From: Chrysemys picta bellii
Taxonomy: Eukaryota; Chordata; Testudines; Emydidae
Assembly: GCF_011386835.1 (NCBI RefSeq)
Contig: NC_088798.1
Location: forward strand, 3,100,001 to 3,164,000
Length of the DNA stretch: 64,000 bases
Direction: 5' to 3'
How positions within the stretch are numbered: the stretch's first letter is position 1; each line of letters starts with the position of its first letter. This document shows, piece after piece, positions 1-11,234 of this stretch. The translations under genes and the position numbers were made by a program. Under the pieces are notes generated by a model. That model saw only the letters and a list, made by a program, of their open reading frames with translations, ran no database searches and had not been told where the DNA came from.

Positions 1-1750
1 TAGGCCCACTGCTCAGTGAAGAGGGAGAAACAGTAACAGGAAACTTGGAAATGGCAGAGATGCTTAATGACTTTTGTTTCAGTCTTCACCGAGAAATCTG
101 AAGGAATGCCTAACATAGTGAATGCTAATGGGAAGGGGGTAGGTTTAGAAGATAAAATAAAAAAAGAACAAGTTAAAAATCACTTAGAAAAGTTAGATGC
201 CTGCAAGTCACCAGGGCCTGATGAAATGCATCCTAGAATACTCAAGGAGCTAATAGAGGAGGTATCTGAGCCTCTAGCTATTATCTTTGGAAAATCATGG
301 GAGACGGGAGAGATTCCAGAAGACTGGAAAAGGGCAAATATAGTGCCCATCTATAAAAAGGGAAATAAAAACAACCCAGGAAACTACAGACCAGTTAGTT
401 TAACTTCTGTGCCAGTGAAGATAATGGAGCAAGTAATTAAGAAAACCATCTGCAAACACTTGGAAGGTGGTAAGGTGATAGGGAATAGCCAGCATGGATT
501 TGTAAAGAACAAATCGTGTCAAACCAATCTGATAGCTTTCTTTGATAGGATAATGAGTCTTGTGGATAAGGGAGAAGCTGTGGATGTGGTATACCTAGAC
601 TTTAGTAAGGCATTTGATACGGTCTCGCATGATATTCTTATCGATAAACTAGGCAAATACAATTTAGATGGGGCTACTATAAAGTGGGTGCATAACTGGC
701 TGGATAATCGTACTCAGAGAGTTGTTATTAATGGTTCCCAATCCTGCTGGAAAGGCATAACGAGTGGGGTTCCGCAGGGGTCTATTTTGGGACCGGCTCT
801 GTTCAATATCTTCATTAACGACTTAGATATTGGCATAGAAAGTATGCTTACTAAGTTTGCGGATGATACCAAACTGGGAGGGATTGCAACTGCTTTGGAG
901 GACAGGGTCATAATTCAAAATGATCTGGACAAATTGGAGAAATGGGCTGAGTTAAACAGGATGAAGTTTAACAAAGACAAATGCAAAGTGCTCCACTTAG
1001 GAAGAAAAAAATCAGTTTCACACATACAGAATGGGAAGAGACTGTCTAGGAAGGAGTACGGCAGAAAGGGATCTAGGGGTTATAGTGGACCACAAGCTAA
1101 ATATGAGTCAACAGTTTGATGCTGTTGCAAAAAAAGCAAACATGATTCTGGGATGTATTAACAGGTGTGTTGTGAGCAAGACACGAGAAGTCATTCTTCC
1201 GCTCTACTCTGCGCTGGTTAGGCCTCAGCTGGAGTATTGTGTCCAGTTCTGGGCACCGCATTTCAAGAAAGATGTGGAGAAATTGGAAAGGGTCCAGAGA
1301 AGAGCAGCAAGAATGATTAAAGGTCTTGAGAACATGACCTATGAAGGAAGGCTGAAAGAATTGGGTTTGTTTAGTTTGGAAAAGAGAAGACTGAGAGGGG
1401 ACATGATAGCAGTTTTCAGGTATCTAACAGGGTGTCATAAGGAGGAGGGAGAAAACTTGTTCACCTTAGCCTCTAAGGATAGAACAAGAAGCAATGGGCT
1501 TAAACTGCAGCAAGGGAGGTCTAGGTTGGACATTAGGAAAAAGTTCCTAACTGTCAGGGTGGTTAAACACTGGAATAAATTGCCTAGGGAGGTTGTGGAA
1601 TCTCCATCTCTGGAGATATTTAAGAGTAGGTTAGATAAATGTCTATCAGGGATGGTCTAGACGGTATTTGGTCCTGCCATGTGGGCAGGGGACTGGACTG
1701 GATGACCTCTCAAGGTCCCTTCCAGTCCTAGAATCTATGAATCTATGAAT
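1..1750 (+). mobile_element. CR1 LINE, 5' end outside window
   Basis: This is a chicken-repeat-1 class non-LTR retrotransposon. It runs in from the left edge and ends in a GAATCTATGAATCTATGA tail at about 1750, the short tandem 3' terminus typical of CR1. It carries most of the reverse transcriptase region and the C-terminal domain of ORF2 (see next entry), followed by a short 3' UTR containing the hallmark GGACTGGATGACCTCTCAAG. It is the longest CR1 copy in the window and relatively little decayed. Confidence 0.95.
3..1660 (+). pseudogene. CR1 ORF2 reverse transcriptase fragment with two frameshifts
   Basis: This encodes the reverse transcriptase part of CR1 ORF2, which copies the element RNA at a nicked target site. 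Translation starts in frame 3 ([17 protein letters not shown]), shifts to frame 1 near 80-95 and shifts again to frame 2 near 1040-1065. Within the long open piece from 67 the catalytic aspartates are visible: YLDFSKAFD (D178, numbering from the Met at 67), [16 protein letters not shown], and KFADD (D266, D267). After the second shift the conserved C-terminal block follows, including [20 protein letters not shown] and a final WNKLPREVV. The stop is at 1658-1660. Two frameshifts make it non-functional as it stands. The endonuclease domain would lie upstream of the window. Confidence 0.92.
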
Positions 1751-4463
1751 TAAACCAGTTTAAAACTCACATCTTCAATGAAACTGGAGCTACTTTGTGT
1801 GTAGACCAGGCCCCTGTGCTATCTGGAATGACAGGCACTCTGTGCTCCCCAGGCGATCCCGCAACCTGCCAGGAATCATAATCTTCCTCTGCAACATGCT
1901 GCACCATAGCTGGCCCTAGGAGCTGAGGTTTTAACTGCTAGGCAAGGTGTTTTCTGCTTGTGTATGTTAAAATACAATGAAAACAAAATGTGGATCCCTC
2001 ACTGATGCTGCAACAATGCAAAAAGACAAGTAATTCCTACCATCACACCCCCAGGTTCCAATATTAACACAGTATAAATATTGCAATACCAAGGAAGTAC
2101 ACTGTGTCAGTGCTTCCTGGCACAGTACAACAGCTTCACTGTTCACTTCAGGCCCTGCAGTTAGTTTTAACCACACTCAAACTTAAACAAGACATCTAAG
2201 CTTCTCCAGCCCCAGCGTGGAATTGAAGAAAAGTAAAATCTTAATGAAAGTTTTCTCTGGACTGAAAAACAAAGTATTTAAAAAACAATCATATAAACGT
2301 CAGTACTTTTGAGGCAAAAATATTCCACAGGATCTTTCAAAAGTCCTGGAATACTGCTCCTGATCATGGAAAGATCTCTGAGTATGCACTGTCCTTCCCT
2401 TCCCCCAGAAAAGAAAAACAAGCTGAGAATGCCCACCAGTGCCGGAAGCCTGAAAACCGGGTTATTCATTGTGGCAGGAATCCCATTTTCCAAGCATGGC
2501 AACACTGTACGGTGATTGGCTCTCTCGCAGTTGGTTATTGGTTGAATAATAAACATGTAGCTGAATAAAGATAAACTAGCAGCCACCTGTGGTTAGTAAT
2601 CTGAGTTTTGTTATCAAGCCTTGAAAATGTTAACTAAATGGTATGATACATGAAGCCAAGAAGTCAATTATAATTTAAAGGGCTTAGAAAATAAGACCTA
2701 ATTTAAGAGATGTGGGCATGTTCAGCATACAGATAAAAGACAACCAATGATCACTGCACAAATGAAAAGCTGTTTTAAAGAGGACAGGGAGCAGCTACAG
2801 GTGTGGAGAACAGAATTTGGCATTTTCATAACAGAAAGTGCAACCCTGCTCTTGCTGAAGTCAAACCTCCACCTGGCTTCATGCTTTATGCTACAAGCCT
2901 TGAAAATATTATGAGCCAAATTTTCAAAAATGAGATCTAATTTTGCACAGGCCTTTTATGGATGCCAATAAAAAAAATGCTGATTTCTATCCGTCTGAAA
3001 TTATTATTTGTATAGCACACAGGGACCAGGACCGAGTTATATGAGGCACTGTGCAAACATATAACAGAGATGGCCCAGAGTTTACCAGCTAAGTTTAAGA
3101 GAAGACACAGACAAGGCGGGCACAATATAGACAGTGAGGCAGTGAAATGAACGAGACATCTAACATTATCATTTGCACCTGTAAAACTAAATGGGTTGAG
3201 GCCTTTGTGAAAATTTGACCCTATGTGTTCACTTAGGAAAGAAAGGCGCAAACTACATTTCACTCTGAAGTCATGTGATCCATAAACATGACTCCACAAA
3301 TGCCACCTGCCTTCTAAAAATGAACTCTAACTGAGCACTGGGAGCTTTGGCTGCTCCAAGTATCAACTACCTGTGGCCAATCAAGCATTTCCAGCTTGCA
3401 GATTTGTTTCCAATGCCTATGATTAATTCAACTGATTGGTACAAATGATCCCAAGTGCCAGCCCCAGCAATAGAGAAGCACTACACTTAACAGTGATGAG
3501 AGAGTCCCCTGGGGATTTGTCACTGATTTTCCATTTAAAAGACAAACACATACAGTCCTGATCCTGCAAACTTTCCACATGTGGAACCTCCAACCAAATA
3601 ACCAAGAGAGGGCGTGCATCATGAGAACCTGTATTTGTGCCTTCCTTTGTGATCAAGGCCACTAGAAGTTCCTTCCTTCCTCAATGTTCTCTCTCCTGTT
3701 GGTTTCTCTGCTAAGAAATATGGCTACAAATTCAACATCTAGTTATGACCTTTAGCCTCCATCTCACTTCAAAGAGGGAAATATATCTGAGAACTCAGTG
3801 AACATTCACTATCTGGAGTGGGCATGACAGATGCCACAGAAGATCTAGGAACTGAAAGTCGTCCCCAGGCTGAACTACTAGCCGTGTTTGGTTTAAGGTA
3901 AACACATTGATTTTTTTTTCCTGTTACATGAAATGTTATAGCCAGGATCACTCTCGTCTTCCATAAATGGATGTTTTCCTTACCCTTGGTGGGTGGTCTC
4001 AACGTTTCCACATGAGAACAACACAAACTAAGAACATAGGATGCTACAGAGATAGCCTGCCTACAGGGTTAGTGGGTGGGGAAGAGGGGAGAGAAAAGGT
4101 GATTACTGAGCGTGTGCTGGAGAAAAAGAAATAGGCACGGAATGTATTTACATCTCTACCCAGTGAAGAAACCCTAGAAGAGATGACTAGCCTAGGAAGT
4201 ACAGCTGTGTAGGTAGAAGCAAGGGACATGGTGAGATTATCAGAATGGAAGCAAATTTGTCTGCTTTTTAATTTTGCTGTTGCAGGATTTAAAACAAAAG
4301 CTCTGGTTAGAAATCACAGATTTTTAAACACAGCTAAGTGTTTGGACAAGTGATTTGATTTTAGAAACAGATGCAAAACGCTGTTTAACAGAACCCTGCA
4401 GCTAGACAGCTACGCATCACATTAAACGTCTGGCATCACCACCTCCCTCTGCCCATTCCTTAC
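1751..4463 (-). other. EIF2B3: EIF2B3 intron (partial, downstream of last visible exon)
   Basis: This is unique-looking intronic DNA between the CR1 at the window edge and the donor of exon 4464-4553. Apart from an ancient LINE tail near 2999-3130 I see no coding exon, RNA gene or structured repeat. The minus-strand ORFs here are short and lack codon bias or splice context. Confidence 0.7.
2999..3130 (-). repeat. Ancient L2/L3-like LINE tail, reverse orientation
   Basis: The stretch from TTATTATTTGTATAGCACAC through GGCACTGTGCAAACATATAA to the AAGAGAAGACACAGACAAGG region matches, in reverse orientation, the tail type seen better preserved at 31218-31430 and 62661-62838. It is heavily diverged. 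Family assignment is from memory of amniote dispersed repeats. Confidence 0.45.
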
Positions 4464-4553
4464 CTATTTTCTGCAAGGAAGTCCACCACGTACTTCTTCA
4501 GGCAGTATAGATGGGCATCCACCAGCCCTGTCCTGATGTGCATTCGAGGATGC
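4464..4553 (-). CDS. EIF2B3: EIF2B3 internal exon ([17 protein letters not shown]...)
   Basis: This is the third EIF2B3 exon in the window. The minus strand reads [20 protein letters not shown] followed by YVVDFLAEN and an incomplete last codon. The [13 protein letters not shown] stretch is characteristic of eIF2B gamma near the end of its nucleotidyltransferase-like domain. The acceptor is CCCTTCCAG above 4553 and the donor is GTAAGG below 4464. Length is 90 nt (1 + 29 codons + 2), which fits the phase left by the 48279-48390 exon. The next exon, which would lead toward the C-terminal left-handed beta-helix region, is not visible between 1 and 4463, so it lies outside the window. Confidence 0.95.
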   Translation of the reverse strand, partial: ASSNAHQDRAGGCPSILPEEVRGGLPCRK

Positions 4554-6429
4554 CTGGAAGGGAAAAGAAAACAGGGAACTCACACCACAGCATTCCACAG
4601 CCATTTTTAAGAGCTCTACCTTGTTGTTAAAGCAATGGATGGTAAAAGTTTACAAGGGGCAAATGTATTCCTACCCACCTACTGCAGGCTTAACAAAGAG
4701 GTGAACAGTGATGGCTGCCATCACTGGAATCTGTCTATAAACGTACACCTGCTGGCTCTGCACTGACCGACTACACAGGAAAACACTTCCCCCCAAAAGT
4801 CATTATTTCTGCTACATTTCCTCTGTAAGCTGAGATTGTACGTTGCTGGGGAGAAAGCCCAGGTACCGGGCCCAGCCTGTTCCAAGTTACAGCGAGTAAT
4901 GTCAGGGTACAGTCATTTAAAGACTAACCTGTGGGCACTGCAGCTCCAGCCCCCTTTAATGTCATACTCCTCTAATGAACACAACTCACTTCAAGGAGGC
5001 AACAATTGTATTTCTTCCAACACCACTTTGGGGGGCCTTTGAGAGAAGGGGGCGGCTCACCTTTCCCACTGGAACACCATACTACGTCACAGCTCGAGTA
5101 CAGAGCATGTGGTTATGTGATGTAGTCACACAGAAAAGGCCATTCAAATACTCTCCTCACTGGCCCTCGCTGACGAGCTGTGAATGCGGAGGCCCTACCT
5201 ATAACTGGTCGCAGCGGTAGTATTTCTGGTAACTCTCAGTATTCTCTATTGATTCGAATCAGTGTTAAGAACAAAGGACAGTTCACATCCTCTAGAGCAG
5301 TGAGGCCTATTTATTCCTTCCTCCTGCGCATCCTCTTTTCCTTTAAAGACAGGGTGAAGCCCTGTACTGAAGGACTCTGGCATTTCACATTGATTTTACT
5401 TTCCTCTCCATACTAAACTTGTCTCATTCAAAAACATTCTGGCACAAGGAGAGGGATGTCTGATCATCAGAGCAGAACACAGGGACTGTTCTAGGCTAGT
5501 CGATAACAATAAAACACTATCAAGTTGTGGGAGATATTTTTAACGAGACTCATCAACCAAGAAGGGTTAGTAAGGAGGGAAACTCCCACCCACACCTGAA
5601 TCTGACTTTATGTTTAGCTCTTTCCCCTTTGATGTCTGAATACAATTACTGTATGAAGTTTGACCCAACACATCCTACCAGTATGTACTCCCCCTACGTC
5701 CCCCGCCCACTCTTGTTCTGCTTTCACCAGGATCACGAGCACTTGCCTTTTTACTTGTGTTAGTTAGGCCAGGAAAAGGATCACTTACAACTCTGGGCCG
5801 GTTGTCTTGGGATGAGGTGGAAAGAGGAGTTCACTGTACAGAGCATGACAGAAACTCACAATACTAGTAGGCAGGGAACATTTCTTTACATCTGACTATG
5901 GTGAACGCCAGAGTGTTCTGTTGAAAATGTTTTTCTGTGTATGTCTCTTATTTACTGGATTGGACTATCAAGGCACATAAGCAGGACAATTCTACTTTAA
6001 TTTAGGAGCATTTCTCAAGTGCGTCATTCAGCTCAAGCTAAAGATATTATGAACTAAGTATTCATTTGTCTTCACATCCCACTTGTAACGGAAAGATCTA
6101 ACAATAATAGTGTAACACTTTACTGTAATGTAAAGTGTGTTACATTAAAAACTGATATATAAACTTGGAGGGGATTACTTCACTAACAAAAACATGAGCT
6201 CACCTACTAATGCCCAGGACCGATGTTATCAATGGGCCGGATGTGGCTATGAAAGAAAGCCCTAATAGCAATGTTCTCTATGCAAAGAGGATAGGGAATC
6301 CCACTAGTTTTAAAGAGTTTTGAGGTCTTGCATTTGAAAGCCAGAGGGCTCCCTCCTGCACAGCATCCTGGGAAAGGTTTCCTCCTTTCTATGGAGGATG
6401 GAGAATTCTGATAGTCTCTCTCACAAAAA

Positions 6430-6640
6430 CAGGTTTGCAAAAGGCCAGGACCATTCCCCCCAGAGAAAATATAAAGGTGACACAGACAAAGGAAAGGGAG
6501 CAAGCAGAAGGGGGGGGGGGGAACAAGAGAAGTGATGGGAGGAGGCAACAGATGTGCGAGAAAGGAAGAGGGAAAAGTCAGCTGAGCAACAGAAAGACAG
6601 AAAAAGCAGGGGGAAAACAGGGAAAACAACACGAGACAAT
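6430..6640 (+). repeat. Purine-rich low-complexity tract
   Basis: This stretch is strongly A/G-biased on the plus strand and includes a run of about a dozen G near 6511-6522. It explains the proline- and serine-rich minus-strand ORFs here, which I do not regard as genes. Confidence 0.6.
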
Positions 6641-6989
6641 TGCTAGCTTTAGGGTTTAATTCAAGACGCCCAATTCCCCTACACAATGCTGGGTTTCCCC
6701 TTCCTGAATGCACATGGCCTGGCAATCCCCCTTAAGTGCAAAGGTGAAGAGTGGAGGCTGCCTGGGCTACAAAGGTCTAGTAAATATTATCAGGGTGGCT
6801 TATCCTAAGGGCTGGAAGGCCTGGGGCCAGCCAACCCTGATTCCTATGGAGCCACACCTGGGAGGGATCAGGTGATTGCCCTACAAAGAGCAGCAGGAAG
6901 CTGCAAAGAAAGGGAGGGACACTCAGGAAACTGCACACAGAAAGGCTCCTGCAGGGAACACGCTGCCATCGGGGGAGTTTGGAGGCCAG

Positions 6990-7330
6990 ACCCCAGGAGG
7001 CTCCTGGGGGAACTCAGACTGGGTTTGGGCCTTGAGGCCAGAGCCAGAAGGCTGAGTTCCAGCTAGGAAGAGCTGGGAGGACGGGCTGTGAGAACAGACT
7101 GGGAAGATGAGCTCTGGCTAGAAGATGCCAGAGCTAAGTTTGAGTTTTCGGGTTGTGGAGATGGACTTTAATTTGGGACCCTGAGGATTTTTGAACTGTT
7201 TGTATTATTAAACCAGCCCCAGGCAGGCGTGGCTTTAACCCAGAGAGAAGGCTATGTACCGTTCTTAAGAGGTCCTGAAGAGAGGGAAACAGAGGCACGG
7301 TGCTGCAGAGTGATCTCTGGCCACGAGGGG
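6990..7330 (+). repeat. Possible old LTR-like repeat
   Basis: It contains a TATTATTAAACCAGCCCC motif and GC-rich text resembling an LTR-type repeat I recall from turtle genomes. No second LTR, terminal TG/CA pair or target duplication is evident, so this is tentative. Confidence 0.25.
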
Positions 7331-7369
7331 GCGCTCAGGAGGCAGCCAACCCTATTACATGGCTCAAAC

Positions 7370-7560
7370 AGAAGAGTGGAAACCAGGAACTCCTCAGTTA
7401 ATACTGGCTCAGACACTAACTTCACGTGTGGCCCAGGGTCAGTCACAACCTCTGGGTGTCCATTTCCCCACTGGCAAGATGGATAGTACTTACCTCCCTG
7501 TGGCGTTGTGAGCATTTACAAGCTGATCTTTGCGCAACATTTTGAAAAAAATCTATTTAA
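7370..7560 (+). repeat. MIR/CORE-SINE-like repeat
   Basis: It shows the diagnostic order of a degenerate ACTTCACGTGTGGCCCAGGG segment (related to TGTGACCTTGGGCAAGTC), then TCCATTTCCCCACTGGCAAG, then a CTTACCTCCCTGTGGCGTTG segment. Confidence 0.6.
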
Positions 7561-8483
7561 GTCCAAGTATCATTGTTACAAAATTACAGTCCTGCACACT
7601 ATACAGCCAGAAGCCAAAGGATATCCTGCTCACAACTCCGTCAAATAATATCTGCTCCATCAACAAGACAAACTGATGGTAAGTATCCAGGCTAGCGTTC
7701 AGAACTGGGCAAGAACAGAACAATAGGCTGGCTAAAGCAGAGAGATCTCTCGATGAGGACTCCTGTGCTCCAGAGATCACCTAAGTGATTTGCAGCAGAA
7801 TAGAGCCACAGATGCCATTTGAGGCTGTGATTATAATGTCAAGTGGATGAAGCTCTGGTCTAAGCACCGTAAACCTGTGGTGAGGACAGCCACGCTAAAC
7901 TAGACTGATAATACTGCTCGATCCTAACAGGCCACGAAGGAAAAAATTTGATTTAATGTATTAGTGTTTAAGCCAAGGTTATCTTCAGGTGAAAGTAAAA
8001 AGAGGCAAGTAATCTAGTCGATTCACAGGGCAGCAAACTCCATCACTAGTTCAAGCGAAGATCAAAAGCAGGATGGCATCCTGCTACAATCTTTACAATG
8101 GGTCACAGCCACAAGAACCAGCTGATAGGGAGAGAAACAAATACTGACTAACCCATGTCTTGAACACTGATACACCCAGGTTTATCAGCCTGAAAAGATA
8201 AGGCAGTAGCCTTTAATTATATCATCAAAGTCGCATAGTATTTGCTGGGAGGAGCGGGTTGCAGTTGGGTAAGCGTTAAATAACACTACTCTACAGCCAA
8301 AATGCTTCTGAAATAAATGTAGTCAAACTTTACCAATTCTGGGTCACTGAGAACAAAAATGATGCTTAAAATTGTTGATTGGCTCTAGTTTTCAAGATAT
8401 GCTATTGGGTCAGTATATACGACCCTTGACTTGGGAATGGCGGAGGATAAGTGAGTTATAAAGGGAAGGGATCTCAATTTAAG

Positions 8484-8674
8484 TTAATGGAGATATCCCA
8501 TCTCCTAGAACTGGAAGGGACCTCGAAAGGTCATTGAGTCCAGCCCCCTGCCTTCACTAGCAGGACCAAGCACTGATTTTGCCCCAGATCCCTAAGTGGC
8601 CCCCTCAAGGATTGAACTCACAACCCTGGGTTTAGCAGGCCAATGTTCAAACCACTGAGCTATCCCTCCCCCCA
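8484..8674 (-). mobile_element. tRNA-derived SINE (turtle Pol III/SINE, CR1-like tail)
   Basis: Read on the minus strand it starts GGGGGGAGGGATAGCTCAG. It contains a consensus Pol III A box TAGCTCAGTGG (complement of 8652-8662) and B box GTTCAATCC (complement of 8619-8627). The 3' half has GGACTCAATGACCTTTCGAG and CCTTCCAGTTCTAGG, shared with CR1 3' ends, so CR1 reverse transcriptase probably mobilised it. It is not a functional tRNA gene. It sits inside the CACTA-like element and so postdates it. Confidence 0.85.
8652..8662 (-). promoter_or_regulatory. Pol III internal promoter A box of the SINE
   Basis: The minus-strand TAGCTCAGTGG matches the A-box consensus exactly. The matching B box is the minus-strand complement of 8619-8627. 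Confidence 0.75.
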
Positions 8675-8966
8675 AACCAGAAATGACTAAAATACATCTT
8701 TGCCTGGATCTATGAATAAATCTATGACTGGGTTTGGACAGTACTTGCTTTTTAGGCAAAACAATGAATGGTGCAATCTGAAGCTGGTATTGCGTCATAC
8801 ATGATATGAATTGCATCATGTTATTCCTAGAAGTCATGGATGATGCAATCATAACGAAGCTTACATCACTCTGCTGAACAAATTGCCCTATATCAGCTCT
8901 AGAAATCATACAGTGTCGTTTGATTTTGCGAAGGGACACATTTCTGTTTAGCCAAAGTGAGCAGAG

Positions 8967-10642
8967 ATGCCTCGTACTTGTGTGAACAGTGCAGATAACT
9001 TCTGCTATGTTTGTGATGAAGTGACTTTTGCATCACAAAAGCACAGTATAACCACTATGGTTAAGAAAGCCTATCACCTTTATTTTGGCTGCAAAATTGG
9101 AGATCAGGACAAGAGGTGGGCCCCACACATATGCTGCAACACTTGTGCAACAAATCTTCGCCAGTGGTTGAACAGGAAAAGGAAATCTATGCCTTTTGCA
9201 GTGCCAATGATTTGGAGAGAGCCAACAGATCATCCCAGCAATTGTTACTTCTGCATGGTGCCTCCAGTTGGGAAAGGTGTGTCAAAGAAGAAAAAGGGGA
9301 CTGTGCATTATCCAAACATTCCATCAACTATATGCCCAGTACCCCACGGAGAAGGACTGCAGGTTCCTGATGCACCAGAATCATTCTCACTTGAGTCAGA
9401 CGAGGAAGAGGAAGAGGATGAAACTTCTGGTCCTGAACCATCAATGTCACAGGACCCACATTTTCTCCCATCCTCCTCCTCTGAACCACATCTCATAACA
9501 CAAGGTGAACTGAATGACCTTGTCAGGGATTTGGAACTACCCAAGAGTAAGGCAGAGCTGTTGGGCTCCAGACTACAGCAGTGGAATCTCCTGGCAGGTG
9601 ATGTTAGGGTTTCCATGTTCCGTGACCGTCAAAAGGATCTTGTCCCATTCTCCTTCATGGAAGGTGATCTTGTAGCCTGCAACAACATCGATGGTGTGAT
9701 GGCAGCCCTCAACATGGTTCACGATCCAGATGAGTGGAGACTGTTCATTGATTCATCGAAGACAAGTCTTAAAGCTGTTTTACTGCATAATGGCAATGTT
9801 TTGCCATCAATTCCAGTTGGTCATGCAGTCCATATGAAGGAAACCTATGACAACATGAAACAACTTTTGAGGAGCATAAACTATGACCAACATCAGTGGC
9901 AGCTTTGTGGCGATTTGAAGGTTGTTGCTCTCTTGCTTGGTCTGCAGACTGGATACACAAAGTACTGCTGTTTTCTCTGCGAATGGGATAGTTGTGCAAG
10001 AGATTCCCACTACATCAAGAAAGATTGGCCACTCCGACAGTCATTGGAGCCTGGGAGGAAAAGTCTTCAGCATCCACCACTTGTTGAATCAAGGAAGATT
10101 TTGTTACCACCCTTACACATCAAGCTGGGTCTGATGAAGAACTTTGTCAAGGCCATTGACAAAACACAAGCAGCTTTCAAGTACCTCTGTGGAAAATTTC
10201 CAAGGTTAAGTGAAGCTAAGATAAAGGAAGGTGTCTTTGTTGGTCCTCAGATTCGTGAACTTCTTTCAGATGCTGCATTTGACCATGCACTGCGTGGCAA
10301 GGAAAAGACGGCATGGAAAGCCTTCCAGTTAGTGGCAATAAATTTTCTCGGAAACAACAAGACAGACAACTACAAGTTGTTGGTATACAAAAGCCTTGGT
10401 TGCAACATGTCACTAAAGATACATTTTTTGCACTCTCATCTAGATTTTTTTCCACCGAACAGCAGAGCAGTGAGCGACGAGCACGGCGAGCGATTTCACC
10501 GGACATTGCAACAATGGAGAAACGCTATCAGGGCAAATGGAGCCCATCAATGCTTGCAGACTATTGCTGGACAGTGACAAGAGATGCTCCATTTAATGAA
10601 TACAAGAGACAAGCCAAGAAGCGCCGAGTAGACACTGAATAG
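8967..10642 (+). pseudogene. Cysteine-rich CACTA-like transposase ORF, one frameshift near the C terminus
   Basis: The ORF reads open from MPRTCVNSADNFCYVC at 8967 for 536 codons. Conserved sequence then continues in another frame: after HGERFHR near 10500 the other frame gives DIATMEKRYQGKW and ends ...KKRRVDTE at 10642. I recognise this as a multicopy protein family of unknown function found across animals. N-terminal cysteines (C5, C13, C16, C42, C56, C57, C60) suggest zinc binding, followed by an acidic stretch EEEEEDE. A block with D316 (GDLKVVALLLG, then YCCFLCEWD) resembles the D...G...CxxC region of CACTA transposases. D262 (LFIDSSK) and E505 or E508 (SDEHGERFH) are candidate partners. 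A DDE fold is inference. One frameshift breaks this copy, and a short deletion before SLGCNMS near 10385 is possible. Confidence 0.7.
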
Positions 10643-10684
10643 GACTAAACTATGTACATAATAGTTTTTTGCCTTTTGTTTCCT

Positions 10685-10690
10685 AATAAA
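10685..10690 (+). terminator. Polyadenylation signal AATAAA of the CACTA-like gene
   Basis: AATAAA lies about 43 nt after the stop codon at 10642, correctly placed for 3' end formation of the transposase-like transcript. Confidence 0.55.
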
Positions 10691-11162
10691 TTTTATTTAT
10701 ATAACCCTTTTGCTGATTTTTAAAGTGTTACATAAACAGGACAGGTGAAATATTATCATGTAAAGCAACCATAAACACATGAAAAGACCTAGGTTTACAA
10801 TTTATGATTAAAACTCTACTATCTACACAATATACATAGACAAAAAATGTAAAAACTTAAATATCTTAGAAACAGTAGCCAGTTGTTTTAATTGTCATAT
10901 TTGAATTCAGCACATCAAAATACATAATAAATAGCACATTTTATCTCTGAAGCAGATGACTTCTCAAAAATTGTAGACCAGTGTAATTAATTCCGGTTTG
11001 TTTGGTAAAAAACTTGCCAGACATTTCTCTGGGCGGAGCATTATATGGGCCGTGATTATAACCGCCGCTGTTTGAATTATTTTACGTCACACATGAAACC
11101 TTCCTACGAATCGCACCAAGCTACTGAGGAACACTTTAGTCCAGCAAATGCTACTGAACTTA

Positions 11163-11234
11163 GGGCTTGATCCTGCTTCACTGAAATGAAATGGCAAAAC
11201 TCCCACTGAATGCAATGGTGCAGGATCAGGCAAA
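11163..11234. repeat. Short ancient palindromic repeat (TGATCCTGC...GCAGGATCA type)
   Basis: The segment runs from CTTGATCCTGCTTCACTG to GGTGCAGGATCAGGC, giving a short inverted repeat. A related degenerate copy lies near 25905-25970. The pattern is widespread in sauropsid genomes by my recollection, and its origin is unclear. Confidence 0.35.

Larger units (their letters stand above)
8284..10983 (+). mobile_element. CACTA-like (EnSpm-type) DNA transposon, 2.7 kb
   Basis: I infer a DNA transposon from its termini and contents. The left end reads CACTACTCTACA and the right end, reverse complemented, CACTGGTCTACA. Both fit the CACTR termini of the EnSpm/CACTA superfamily. The flanks carry the same 3 bp, TAA (8281-8283 and 10984-10986). 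Subterminal inverted similarity supports this: TGCTTCTGAAATAAATGTAG near 8302 matches TGCTTCAGAGATAAAATGTG reversed from about 10935-10954, and a second block with AAGATAT (left near 8395, right near 10863) also pairs. Inside lies one long ORF (8967-10642) followed by a polyadenylation signal, and a tRNA-derived SINE has inserted at 8484-8674. Superfamily assignment is inference. Confidence 0.6.

Noticed and set aside
6207..6725. 172-codon minus-strand ORF
   Set aside because: Covers a purine-rich tract that gives Phe/Leu/Ser/Pro-rich translation. No family resemblance.
8619..8674. Possible tRNA gene
   Set aside because: Good A and B boxes, but the surrounding sequence does not fold as a complete cloverleaf and continues into a CR1-like tail, so it is a SINE.
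8592..8939. 115-codon minus-strand ORF
   Set aside because: Its C-terminal part is the translated SINE and the rest is antisense to the CACTA-like leader.
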